From Pseudoduganella sp. (GTDB taxonomy: Bacteria > Pseudomonadota > Gammaproteobacteria > Burkholderiales > Burkholderiaceae_D): a stretch of DNA of 56,003 nucleotides. Made by a program: the position numbers and the translations under genes. The stretch spans positions 1 through 56,003 of the forward strand of contig JAJTCO010000014.1 of assembly GCA_021323265.1 (NCBI GenBank). Reading direction: 5' to 3'. Each line of letters starts with the position of its first letter. Within the stretch, counting starts at the first letter, position 1. The notes below the pieces were generated by a model. The model had not been told where the DNA came from. It did no database searches and saw only the letters and a program-made list of their open reading frames with translations. Shown piece after piece: positions 1 through 7,851 of the stretch.

Positions 1-15
1 TGTATTTCGACAGAC

Positions 16-624
16 ATGAAAGAATTACTTGATTCCTTAGATGCAAACTTTGACGATGCCGAGGGATGGATTCGAATTGTCGATGCTGACTGGTTTGCCG
101 ACGAGCTAAAGTTGAATTTGTCGATTCAATTTCATGATGACCGTGCCCCGGAGCTTTGGGAGGTTTCTTGCTTCGAAGTAGTCGAGGAGTCTCTTTGCTC
201 GAATGGAGCAGAGGTTCTTACTGTCTCGGCTGATTCGCCATTATTGAAGCCTTTTTTGGAGCCGGAAGTGGAGATCATGTTTTCCCAAAGCTCCGTCGTG
301 CCAGAGACTTTGTTCGGGATTGTTTGTTCATGCTGTATAGAAGTAATGGGCAGGGCGGAAAGCATCACGAGATTTATAAACGGAGTCCCGGCCATTAGTG
401 GGATAGTGAGTTCGAATTTCGGATTGCTGGGACGTTTCCCTGAGTCGCTGGCAGTACGGATTCTTGATGCCTTAAAGGATAAGCCCATTACTACAAATGC
501 GTTACCAAGCCGCCTTCCGAAGCACTGGGACGGTTCGAAGCATGTGGACTATGGACAGTTGCAAGCACTTGAAATTGGCCGCTCGTATGTTGTTGCAAAA
601 CAGTTTAATGCGTGTCGCGTTTAG
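16..624 (+). CDS. Hypothetical protein, 202 aa, orphan gene at low-G+C left edge
   Basis: I do not recognise a family. The protein is acidic at its N-terminus (DANFDDAEGW), has no signal peptide or obvious membrane segment, and carries a Cys-rich patch (CSCC) near residue 106. Base composition is much less G+C-rich than the core genes further right, with many A/T third positions, suggesting acquired DNA. It is the first of six consecutive small plus-strand genes separated by roughly 40-150 bases. That arrangement resembles orphan immunity-gene arrays downstream of polymorphic toxins, but no toxin is visible and the window starts immediately upstream. The role is inference only. The ATG at 16 is the first usable start; a longer form beginning outside the window cannot be excluded. 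Confidence 0.6.
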   Translation: MKELLDSLDANFDDAEGWIRIVDADWFADELKLNLSIQFHDDRAPELWEVSCFEVVEESLCSNGAEVLTVSADSPLLKPFLEPEVEIMFSQSSVVPETLFGIVCSCCIEVMGRAESITRFINGVPAISGIVSSNFGLLGRFPESLAVRILDALKDKPITTNALPSRLPKHWDGSKHVDYGQLQALEIGRSYVVAKQFNACRV

Positions 625-774
625 AAAATCGCCAAAGATGAGTCCTTCCTGATGCTTGAATCATAGGCAGTTTTAAAATCGATCTGTCAACTTAACGAGT
701 GCAAACTTCCGCTATGCCACTAGCGGACTGCGAGAATCCTGATTTTTGAAACTTGTTTTGGGGCGGGCGATTTG

Positions 775-1206
775 ATGGACAAATATGAAGCTTGGATGAA
801 CGCCAAGCATGACCCTATTTGCAGAGTCTCCGAGTGTGAGCAGATTCGGTACCAAGACCGGCTTAGCGAATTAGAACACTCGCTGGACAGTGGGAAAACT
901 TGGGCAAAGGTTCCTTGGACGATGTCAAAAATCAGCCGTGTACTATGTTGGCTGGCTCGCACCGATTGGCCGCCGTATATTGACTGTTTTGGTGCATACC
1001 GTGGAACTATCGCTATCGCTTGGCATAATACGGGTACCGATGACGAGATGCATATTGGTAAATATCTCGCAGTCTTCGACCAAGATAGACAAGTCTGGGA
1101 TTTCAAGCACAAAGGCTACTTCAATCTAGAAGACGGCAGCTCGCAAACATGGTTCGAAGATATCGGATTTAGCGTGTTGAATCGGCTTCGCCCGGTGTTG
1201 GAATGA
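775..1206 (+). CDS. Hypothetical protein, 143 aa
   Basis: Unrecognised soluble protein, rich in Trp (nine or so) and acidic residues, with no signal peptide. The ATG at 775 is preferred over the TTG at 772; the G-rich GGGGCGGG run a few bases upstream could serve as a weak ribosome-binding site. Its composition is lower in G+C than the core genome, like its neighbours. It lies in the small-gene cluster at 16-2706. Trp-rich, acidic, 100-200 residue proteins in such clusters are often immunity proteins, but nothing in the sequence proves that here. Confidence 0.55.
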   Translation: MDKYEAWMNAKHDPICRVSECEQIRYQDRLSELEHSLDSGKTWAKVPWTMSKISRVLCWLARTDWPPYIDCFGAYRGTIAIAWHNTGTDDEMHIGKYLAVFDQDRQVWDFKHKGYFNLEDGSSQTWFEDIGFSVLNRLRPVLE

Positions 1207-1298
1207 TGAGTGGTCTAATTTCCTTGAGTCCTGGCCAGAGGGTCGTCAACCGGCCAGAAGCTGTCGGTCACCGAGGTTAAGTGGGATGAGATTTGAAG

Positions 1299-1517
1299 AT
1301 GCCTAAAACATGCGGAATATGCAGCCGAACACTGGACCTGAAAGACGATCCGCTTTCAATGGATTGCGGCGGTGACTGTTGGGGCTGCATTGGTGAGATC
1401 GAAGCTGACATGGGTGATGAATATTCATTAACTAAAGTCAGGGAGGAATTTGCAAAAGGACTTCGCCCAGGTTGGGTTGACGTCAGAAGTAAATCCCCAG
1501 CCCAGGGCAAGAATTAA
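1299..1517 (+). CDS. Small cysteine-rich protein, 72 aa, possible zinc ribbon
   Basis: Two cysteine clusters are visible: CGIC near the N-terminus and CGGDCWGC about 20 residues later, followed by an acidic helix-like tail. This spacing could bind one zinc ion as a small treble-clef or ribbon fold. The family is not recognised. A TTG at 1293 would add two residues, but the ATG at 1299 is better spaced from the GGATGAG at 1284-1290. The short length and lack of a family make this a moderate-confidence gene; the cysteine pattern and its position in a series of same-strand small genes support it. Confidence 0.5.
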   Translation: MPKTCGICSRTLDLKDDPLSMDCGGDCWGCIGEIEADMGDEYSLTKVREEFAKGLRPGWVDVRSKSPAQGKN

Positions 1518-1583
1518 TTAGATGGCCATCGGCCAAATGCGGACGGTCAACATCGGCGTTTAATATAAATTTGTAGGGAAAAT

Positions 1584-1856
1584 ATGAAGCAGGTTTTGCC
1601 CCATATCCAAATCGGATTGCACAACGATGAACATGTCATCGTCGTTGTGGGCGATTATGAACTGGCTGACTTCATCGAGGATTACCTCGGCGACGACTGC
1701 GACTTGCCCTACGATTACCGGACCACAGTCGAACGGCCCGGCGGCGAAATTATCACTTTACATTTCCCTGCGTCTGCGCAGTTACAGCAAATAGAAGGTA
1801 GCCTTGCCAAGTTGTCCTCGGACGAAATTGAAGGTATCTATCGCCTCAACAACTAG
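1584..1856 (+). CDS. Hypothetical protein, 90 aa
   Basis: Small acidic protein (DYELADFIEDYLGDDCDLPYD in the middle) with alternating beta-like and helical segments and no signal peptide. A purine-rich GTAGGGAAAAT precedes the ATG and gives a plausible ribosome-binding site. No family recognised. It sits between two other small genes on the same strand in the low-G+C left segment. A small acidic cytoplasmic protein of this kind would fit an immunity or accessory role, but that is inference. Confidence 0.55.
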   Translation: MKQVLPHIQIGLHNDEHVIVVVGDYELADFIEDYLGDDCDLPYDYRTTVERPGGEIITLHFPASAQLQQIEGSLAKLSSDEIEGIYRLNN

Positions 1857-1928
1857 CCGCGAATATGCCTCGTACCGGCCAGCAACGGCCCCTGAACAAA
1901 TTTGAAATCGTAAGCGTGGATTCAAAAA

Positions 1929-2243
1929 ATGGTTAGTTTGGTAGTGCGGATTGAGCAAATTGTTGACGATCACTTCCCGCGATTTGTGGGATGTTCGCTG
2001 ATCGATGCTGACGGTGTACGGCATGATTTCGTTGAGAAGGTGCCTGTGGTGAGTACGAGCGATCTTAGGGCTGAAAGCCACTATCCTCAGCCAGGATACA
2101 TTGATTGCACCATTGAAGATGAATGGCGTGACAACAAAGGACGGGACATTATTCGAGTCAACACAGAAAAGCCCTGGTCCATCGAATCGGTAGCCGGAGT
2201 AAGCAAGTTCGTTGTGTTCAAAGAACAGGTTCTCTTCGGCTGA
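1929..2243 (+). CDS. Conserved hypothetical small protein, 104 aa
   Basis: Beta-rich soluble protein with the pattern RIEQIVDDHFP near the start, FVEKVPVV in the middle and EKPWSIES towards the end. From memory this pattern recurs in small single-domain proteins of unknown function in many proteobacteria, often beside toxin or mobile loci, but I cannot name a domain. No signal peptide or membrane segment. The ATG at 1929 follows an A-rich stretch without a strong ribosome-binding site. It is the fifth gene of the small-gene series. Confidence 0.6.
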   Translation: MVSLVVRIEQIVDDHFPRFVGCSLIDADGVRHDFVEKVPVVSTSDLRAESHYPQPGYIDCTIEDEWRDNKGRDIIRVNTEKPWSIESVAGVSKFVVFKEQVLFG

Positions 2244-2286
2244 CGGCCAATGTCGGACATTCAAAAGGTAACATTAGGGTCAAAGT

Positions 2287-2706
2287 ATGACTGGATTATC
2301 GATCCCTCTTGATTTTCCGCTCTCCGAATTGGTAGGGCAGGAGTTAAGCAATCTATCAATCGGCCGTCACTACCTGATGCTCAGTTTTATTCAGCTCAAG
2401 ATGGTCGTGGCGGATACTCCCAAGTACGGAAATGGAGCCCGCGTCGAAATAGAATCGGGATTCGAATTCCGGCCAGCAGAGGGCCCGATTGTAAAAGCTG
2501 ACAACCAGAATTTGGCCTCGCCGGCAGCGTGTCTCCTTCCGCTTCTAGGGCAATCGATTTCGGAGGTGGAACGCCTGCCGAACAATGAGCTGCGGCTCCG
2601 GTTTGGAGAAACTGGGACCTTGATACTGACTGTCGATGAGCAAGGCTTTGAGTCGTACCATCTGCACGTTGCTGGCGACTCAGTGGATGTAGCAAAGGAA
2701 TTCTGA
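2287..2706 (+). CDS. Hypothetical protein, 139 aa
   Basis: Soluble, beta-rich protein. The first half (LVGQELSNLSIGRHYLMLSF) reads like a repeated strand-turn-strand unit with acidic turns, and the second half contains LRFGETGTLILTVDE. It looks like the small single-domain proteins (Imm or DUF type) found in toxin-associated gene strings, but I cannot assign it securely. The ATG at 2287 lies about 40 bases after the preceding gene. It is the last gene of the left cluster; the next gene runs on the opposite strand and has core-like composition. Confidence 0.6.
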   Translation: MTGLSIPLDFPLSELVGQELSNLSIGRHYLMLSFIQLKMVVADTPKYGNGARVEIESGFEFRPAEGPIVKADNQNLASPAACLLPLLGQSISEVERLPNNELRLRFGETGTLILTVDEQGFESYHLHVAGDSVDVAKEF

Positions 2707-2801
2707 TGGTCTGCAAAGGGGGGCGGATTCAGCAGCCCATGGAATTTCGCCCCCTCTTAATGGCCATTCCTGTGACCCGAGCGGGGTCCCTAGACAACGG
2801 G

Positions 2802-3578
2802 TCAGCGATGGCCTGGGGCGTGGAGTATCCGATCAAGGATGACCTCGAGCTTGCGTGCTTCTTCCGGCGCAATACTGTTGAATTTACAGCCGAGGTGGAG
2901 CTGTTCGCCCAGGAGGAAGGAGCGGACGGTGCGCGTTAGACGCACTTCCATTTCTGCGATGACGATGGGCTCGTCGTTCAGGTCCAGTACCACATCGGTT
3001 ATCTTGCGCCCCCGCAGCAATCCCTTCATCTCAGCCTTGGCGCCGCGCAGCCCGAGCCCGCTTTGCGAGAGGTCGACAATCGTTAGCTCGTAGGGCGTCG
3101 TGCCATTGACGACGAATGAGGCGAGAAACACGGCGCCCACTGGCGTCTCAACGCGTTCGAAAGCGCGCCGGTTGAGTACCGTGCAGGTTTCCGGAAATAC
3201 CATCGGGATCAGGCATGGCTTGCCGGGAACGGATTTCCATTCGGTGCTGGACAGACGGAATTGCATCTTGGCGTTGCCCAGTACGGCGACAAAGGTGATC
3301 TTGCCCGGCGGGAGGGCTGATCCTTCGTTCAATTCCATGACGAAGTGGGGCTGTTCGGGATCGACGGAGAGGATGCGCCCCAGCACTGGTTCGCGGCTGC
3401 CGGCGGCGTACATCGAGATCGCATCGCCGTAAGTGGCCAGGTTGGTCAGCGCGTCGCCGATCTCGTCTTCGCTCGTCATGTCGTACGAGTTTGTCGCAGC
3501 CGCGAAAGGGGCTATTGCATCTTGTGGCCGCGGCGCTCCTTTTCGGATCGCGATGCCATGGGGATCATGGAGCTCCAT
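2802..3578 (-). CDS. YcgR-like PilZ domain protein (c-di-GMP receptor, flagellar brake type)
   Basis: The protein has the two-domain plan of YcgR: an N-terminal YcgR-N beta-barrel (about residues 40-130) and a C-terminal PilZ domain (about 135-245). The c-di-GMP-binding signature is intact: RxxxR at R138-R142 (NRRAFERVE) and DxSxxG at D169-S171-G174 (DLSQSGLGL). In the YcgR family, c-di-GMP binding lets the protein act on the flagellar motor and slow swimming. Here the target is inferred, because no flagellar genes lie in the window. It is 258 aa, normal for the family, transcribed alone, with the next minus-strand gene more than 100 bases away. Together with the EAL protein at 10607 it points to c-di-GMP signalling in this organism. 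Confidence 0.88.
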   Translation of the reverse strand: MELHDPHGIAIRKGAPRPQDAIAPFAAATNSYDMTSEDEIGDALTNLATYGDAISMYAAGSREPVLGRILSVDPEQPHFVMELNEGSALPPGKITFVAVLGNAKMQFRLSSTEWKSVPGKPCLIPMVFPETCTVLNRRAFERVETPVGAVFLASFVVNGTTPYELTIVDLSQSGLGLRGAKAEMKGLLRGRKITDVVLDLNDEPIVIAEMEVRLTRTVRSFLLGEQLHLGCKFNSIAPEEARKLEVILDRILHAPGHR

Positions 3579-3696
3579 ATCGCCTACCTGTTATGAACAT
3601 AAAAAGACGCTAATTGGTCTGTTTATAAGTTCATCATAGGCCGACAATTGCCGAATGGCAACCTATTCTTAATATGGAAATTGATTTGTCTCAAGT

Positions 3697-4824
3697 TTAA
3701 TGGCCATCCGCGCTGCCGGTCGGGGCTGCGCGCCATTCGAGCACACCCGCGTTGGCATTGTGGATGTAAATGCGGCCCGCTACTTCAGTGACGCCGGTGG
3801 TCAGGGGCGAGTCGCCGGAAGCATCCTGCAAGTCCGTTAGTACCGTGCCATCTTCGGTGAAGGCGAACACGTGGCCGCGTGGCGGCGGCGTTTTCCAGAG
3901 CGCGCGCGGAATGCGCAGCGCCACCTTGCGCAGGAACGGGTACTGCGCCAGCCGGTCCAGGTCGTTGCGCTGGCCGGCCAGGCCAAGCCAGTATTTGCCG
4001 TCCAGGCCGCGCGTCACGTTGTCCGGGTAGCCGGGCAGGTTGTCGAACAGGACTTGGGCCTGCGCCGTGCCTTGGGCCGCCTGGGCGATGTCGAGCTGCC
4101 GTGCGCCGGCGGCGATTTTCCATAGCCGGTACTTGCCGCTTTCCGCGACCAGCAGGTGCTGTCCGTCATTGCTGGCGGCGATGCCATTGGCAAAACTGAA
4201 GCCGCTGGCCACCACGCGCGTGCCCTGGGTGGCCGGGTCGTATTCCAGCACGCGGCCGGTCGATGTCTGCTCGATGATGTCCAGGGTTGCGGCGTGCACG
4301 GTGTCTTCGCCGGGCGCCGGCCCGAAGCGGGTGGAAGCGTCCGTGAAGTAGACCTTGCCGCTGGCGGCCACCGTCACCGCGTCGGCAAAGCGCACCGGCG
4401 TGCCGTCCACCGAGTTGGTCAGCAGGCTCACGCTGCCGTCGCGCGCGACAGACAGCAGACCCTTGACCGCGTCGGCCACCAGTAGCGCGCCGGCCGCGTC
4501 GAATGCCAGGCCCAATGGCCGCCCGCCGGTGCTGGCGAACGCTTGCTGCGCGCTGCCGTCGGGCGCCATGCGCACGATCTTGCCGGAGACGACGCCGGTG
4601 TAGAGCATGCCGTCCGGGCCGAGGGCGACGTGTTCCGGCCCCTGTTCGCCGCCCAGGTCGATCTGGCGCAGGCTGCGCAGCCCGTCGTTGGCGGCGTGCG
4701 CGCCGGTATAGCCTGGCGCCGCCGGCGCCTGCCATGCCACCGGTTCGGCCGGCACCGGCCACAGGGCCAGATAGCCGATCAGTGCAAGGGCGAGCAGCAA
4801 GGTCTTATTCCTCGCCGTCGTCAT
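3697..4824 (-). CDS. SMP-30/strictosidine-synthase-like beta-propeller protein, membrane-anchored
   Basis: 375 aa. Residues 6-25 form a hydrophobic signal or anchor (LLLALALIGYLALWPVP). The rest consists of beta-propeller blades with repeated DG and GxxY elements (GPDGMLYTG, VARDGS, AASGKVYFTD). It ends in a region typical of the strictosidine synthase/SMP-30 superfamily, including FANGIAAS and LPGYPDNV. Family members are calcium-dependent lactonases or esterases acting outside the cytoplasm in bacteria; the substrate here is unknown. The start codon lies inside the end of the upstream FHA gene (20-base overlap), so translation is probably coupled. It is the last gene of the protease-FHA-propeller string. 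Confidence 0.82.
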   Translation of the reverse strand: MTTARNKTLLLALALIGYLALWPVPAEPVAWQAPAAPGYTGAHAANDGLRSLRQIDLGGEQGPEHVALGPDGMLYTGVVSGKIVRMAPDGSAQQAFASTGGRPLGLAFDAAGALLVADAVKGLLSVARDGSVSLLTNSVDGTPVRFADAVTVAASGKVYFTDASTRFGPAPGEDTVHAATLDIIEQTSTGRVLEYDPATQGTRVVASGFSFANGIAASNDGQHLLVAESGKYRLWKIAAGARQLDIAQAAQGTAQAQVLFDNLPGYPDNVTRGLDGKYWLGLAGQRNDLDRLAQYPFLRKVALRIPRALWKTPPPRGHVFAFTEDGTVLTDLQDASGDSPLTTGVTEVAGRIYIHNANAGVLEWRAAPTGSADGH

Positions 4825-5779
4825 CTTTCTTGAACTTCGAGGACTTGCGCGCTTCGTCGGCGGCCGCTTTCAGCTTGGCCGCATCGCCCATGAAGTCGTC
4901 CACGCTGTGGTCCGGGCTCTGGCGCACTTCCGGCGGCAGGATCAGGGACATGTATAGTTCGTCGCGCAAGCGTCCCGCATTCTCGTAGTTGCGCATCAGG
5001 ATCAGGCCCGAGCCCAGCGCCAGGAAGATGGCGCACGAGGAGATGAAGGCGCGCGGCTTGTGCGGCTTGATGGTGCGCAGGTGGTGGTAGATCATCGTCA
5101 CCAGGATCAGCATCACCACGTGGTTGCCGTAGCGGGTGAACACCTCGGCCGACCAGGCATAGGCCAGCACGCCGCTCAGGGCCTTCCAGGCGCCGATCGA
5201 CACCAGGCCGGTGCCCAGGATGAACAGGTGGCGTCCCAGGCGTGCATGGCCGCCGAACAGGCGGTTGGCCAGCGCCCAGAAGCCGCTCCACACCATGCCG
5301 ATGCCGATGCCCGAGGCAATCACCAGCAGGTAGCGGATGGCCTGGAAAGGGCCGGTATCGGCCAGCGTCTCGGTCACGCCCACGAACATGGCAATCAGCG
5401 CCAGGCCGGCCAGCGCCGGGATGCCGCCTTCCCAGGCATGCATGGTGGTGTCGGTGACTTCCGGTTCGACCGGGAAGGCCGCGTCGCGCACGCGCAGGCG
5501 CGTGTGGCCAAGGCGCACCACGGTGCTGCCGTCGATCGGCACGACGGATTGGCGCCGGCCATGGGCCACGATGCCGTTCTGGCTGCCCAGGTCGCGTATC
5601 ACCAGGCCGCCGTCCTCGGCCGCCTCCACCACCGCATGGGTGGCGGCAGTATGGGCGTCGTCGAGGATGAAGTCGTTGTTGTAGCCGCGCCCGATGGTGA
5701 TCGGCAGCGCGGCGACGCGGTGCCGGTGCAGCACGTCGCCGTTGCGCGCCAGCGTCTCGATGAAGAACGGGCCGTTCAT
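4805..5779 (-). CDS. FHA-domain polytopic membrane protein
   Basis: 324 aa. Residues 1-100 form an FHA domain with G30-R31 (TIGRGYNND) and the S-x-N-G element (GSQNGI, residues 65-70). The usual SRxH loop reads A45-A46-T47-H48, so the Ser and Arg that normally contact phosphothreonine are absent. Residues about 115-280 form around five membrane helices, and the tail is charged (KFKKDDDGEE). The FHA domain would face the cytoplasm. The ATG overlaps the stop of the upstream protease gene (ATGA), and the 3' end overlaps the propeller gene. FHA domains read phosphorylation or act as docking modules; with an altered loop, phospho-binding is uncertain. No Ser/Thr kinase is visible nearby. Confidence 0.82.
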   Translation of the reverse strand: MNGPFFIETLARNGDVLHRHRVAALPITIGRGYNNDFILDDAHTAATHAVVEAAEDGGLVIRDLGSQNGIVAHGRRQSVVPIDGSTVVRLGHTRLRVRDAAFPVEPEVTDTTMHAWEGGIPALAGLALIAMFVGVTETLADTGPFQAIRYLLVIASGIGIGMVWSGFWALANRLFGGHARLGRHLFILGTGLVSIGAWKALSGVLAYAWSAEVFTRYGNHVVMLILVTMIYHHLRTIKPHKPRAFISSCAIFLALGSGLILMRNYENAGRLRDELYMSLILPPEVRQSPDHSVDDFMGDAAKLKAAADEARKSSKFKKDDDGEE

Positions 5780-7098
5780 TTCTTGCCCCCGCGCGCCAGC
5801 GACTCAAGGAAGGCGCGCGAGGCACGCATGCCGTTCTCGTAGGAGACACCGCGCGCATCGAGGCGGCTTTGCAGGTTCATCTTGCCTTCGTCGGTGCTGG
5901 ACGTCAGCAGTGCAAAGTCATACAGGCCGTCGAACTTGCGGTAGGCGCGCACGCACATCACGGCGCGCATCGGCAGGCTGGAGTTCTTGACGAATTGTTC
6001 GGTGCAGACCGGGCCGGTCAGGCGCTTGTCCTTGTGGCTGCCGAAGGATTCGTTGCGGAAGGAGGCGCTGGAGAGCACGGCAAAGCGCACTTCATCCAGG
6101 CCGGTGCTTTTCATGAACTGGTGCTGGATCTGCACCTGGCCGGTCTGCAGCGAGCTCGATACGAAGAGCGAGGATTCCATGGCGCAGTTGGTCAGCTCCA
6201 CCGAGAACGAATCGCGGTCGCTGGAACGCCCCCAGCAGCGCATCTGTTCCGATTCGCGCACCGGCACCGAATAGGGGCCCATGGACTTGGCCGTCAGCGG
6301 CTTGGCCAGCAGGTGGTCGACCATGCCTTTCTGGTGCGCCAGCAGCTGCTGGGCGACGATGGCGGTGAAATCCTTGGGCGGCTTGGCGTCCGGCGCCACC
6401 TTCTTCAACAGCTCCTGGGCGTAGCGGGCGGGCACCAGGAACGACACCAGCTCGCCGTCCAGGCGCTTGGAGACGTTCACGCCGGCCACTTCGCCGTCCA
6501 CCGTGACGCTTGGGCCGCCGCTCATGCCCGCGTTGATCGGGCCGGTAAACATCAGCTGCTCGTAGAAGCTGCGCGCGATCACGCCGTTGTAGGCGCCTTC
6601 GGAAATGGCGAAGCCCAGGTCGAGCGGGTTGCCCAGCGAGTACAGGTACTGGCCTTGCGTCAGCTTGACCGGCTTGTCGCCCAGTTTGAAGTAGCCCGTG
6701 CCGTAGCGGTTCACGCGCACCACGGCCAGGTCGTGCAGCACGTCCACCGCCAGCAGCTCGATGCTGCCGCGCTGGCCTTCGGTGTCGACCCATTCGCCCG
6801 TGTAGGTGTCGGGGGCCAGCGCAAACTGCGACACGACGTGGTAGTTGGTCAGCACCAGGTTGGAGGTGCCGACCAGGAAGCCGGAACCGACCGAGGACTG
6901 GGTGCGGCCGCTTTTCAGCAGCGAGCGCACCTGCAGCAGGTCGGCCTTGGCGGCGGAGTAGAGTTTTTGCGCGCTGCTGGAAGGCGTCGGCAGGGCCACG
7001 GCCTCGCCGGCGGACGGCACGGCGGCCTGCTGTTGTGCATTTGCCGCCGCGCAGCCCCAAGTCAAAGTCAGTAGTAAAGCCAGTTTGGTGAATTTCAT
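5776..7098 (-). CDS. Secreted trypsin-like serine protease (S1 family, HtrA/DegP-like catalytic domain)
   Basis: 440 aa with a clear signal peptide (residues 1-21, ending AANA-QQ). The catalytic triad is readable: H87 in TNYHVVS, D123 in LHDLAVV and S193 in GMSGGPSV. No PDZ domain follows. Instead about 200 residues (250-440) of unrecognised sequence occur, so it is not a standard DegP. It should act in the periplasm. It overlaps the start of the FHA gene (ATGA) and starts 37 bases after ribA, so the four genes may share a transcript. Substrate unknown; the tight coupling suggests the FHA membrane protein is its partner or regulator, which is inference. Confidence 0.88.
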   Translation of the reverse strand: MKFTKLALLLTLTWGCAAANAQQQAAVPSAGEAVALPTPSSSAQKLYSAAKADLLQVRSLLKSGRTQSSVGSGFLVGTSNLVLTNYHVVSQFALAPDTYTGEWVDTEGQRGSIELLAVDVLHDLAVVRVNRYGTGYFKLGDKPVKLTQGQYLYSLGNPLDLGFAISEGAYNGVIARSFYEQLMFTGPINAGMSGGPSVTVDGEVAGVNVSKRLDGELVSFLVPARYAQELLKKVAPDAKPPKDFTAIVAQQLLAHQKGMVDHLLAKPLTAKSMGPYSVPVRESEQMRCWGRSSDRDSFSVELTNCAMESSLFVSSSLQTGQVQIQHQFMKSTGLDEVRFAVLSSASFRNESFGSHKDKRLTGPVCTEQFVKNSSLPMRAVMCVRAYRKFDGLYDFALLTSSTDEGKMNLQSRLDARGVSYENGMRASRAFLESLARGGKK

Positions 7099-7135
7099 TG
7101 AATCCTTGGACTTGGAGGCGCGCAGCAGGGCGGGG

Positions 7136-7789
7136 TTACAGCTCGCCGTCTTCAGCGGCGGGCGGATTCGCCGGGGTCATCATGTGCCCCAGCTTGAGCG
7201 CCTTGGTGTTCAGGTAGTGCTGGTTGAAGGCGTTGCGGTTGACCAGCAGCGGCACCCGCTCGGCCACCGTCACGCCCAGGGCGCCCATGGCCGCGATCTT
7301 GCGCGGGTTGTTGGTCATCAGCTTCAGGCTCTTGACGCCGAACTGCTTCAGCATCGGCTCCACCAACGCATAGTTGCGCTGGTCGGGCTTGAAGCCCAGT
7401 TGCTCGTTGGCCTGCACCGTGTCGGCGCCTTGCTCCTGCAGGCGGTAGGCGCGCATCTTGTTGATCAGGCCAATGCCGCGTCCTTCCTGGCGCAGGTAGA
7501 GCAGCACGCCGCGCCCTTCCTGGGCGATGCGTTTCAGGGCGCCTTCCAGCTGGGCGCCGCAGTCGCAGCGCTGGGAAAACAGCACGTCGCCGGTCAGGCA
7601 TTCGGAGTGGACGCGCGCCAGCACCGGCTCGCCGTTGCCGATGTCGCCCAGCACCATGGCCAGGTGTTCCTTGCCGGTGGCGTGTTCTACGAAGGCATGC
7701 AGCGTGAACTGGGCCCACGGCGTCGGCAGGGCGCACGACGTGACGTAGTCCAGTTCTTCTTTTGCCGGGATTTCTGCGACGGGCTGCAT
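7136..7789 (-). CDS. ribA: GTP cyclohydrolase II
   Basis: Converts GTP to 2,5-diamino-6-ribosylamino-4(3H)-pyrimidinone 5'-phosphate, the first step of riboflavin synthesis. The zinc-binding cysteines are in place: C64 (HSECLTGD), C75 and C77 (CDCGAQL). The GTP/catalytic segment RQEGRGIGL lies at 100-108. Length 217 aa is that of stand-alone RibA, without the RibB domain of fused enzymes. It uses the ATG at 7789. It lies upstream of the protease-FHA-propeller genes on the same strand. No FMN riboswitch is visible in the short upstream region. Confidence 0.95.
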   Translation of the reverse strand: MQPVAEIPAKEELDYVTSCALPTPWAQFTLHAFVEHATGKEHLAMVLGDIGNGEPVLARVHSECLTGDVLFSQRCDCGAQLEGALKRIAQEGRGVLLYLRQEGRGIGLINKMRAYRLQEQGADTVQANEQLGFKPDQRNYALVEPMLKQFGVKSLKLMTNNPRKIAAMGALGVTVAERVPLLVNRNAFNQHYLNTKALKLGHMMTPANPPAAEDGEL

Positions 7790-7851
7790 GATGCTCTTTC
7801 AATCTTTGTATGATGTAACCCTGCAATCATAACAAAAATTGGGCGAGTGCC

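Noticed and set aside
2706..2939. 77-codon frame after the last small gene at the left
   Set aside because: It overlaps the coding end of the YcgR-like gene for most of its length and lacks a ribosome-binding site and family resemblance.
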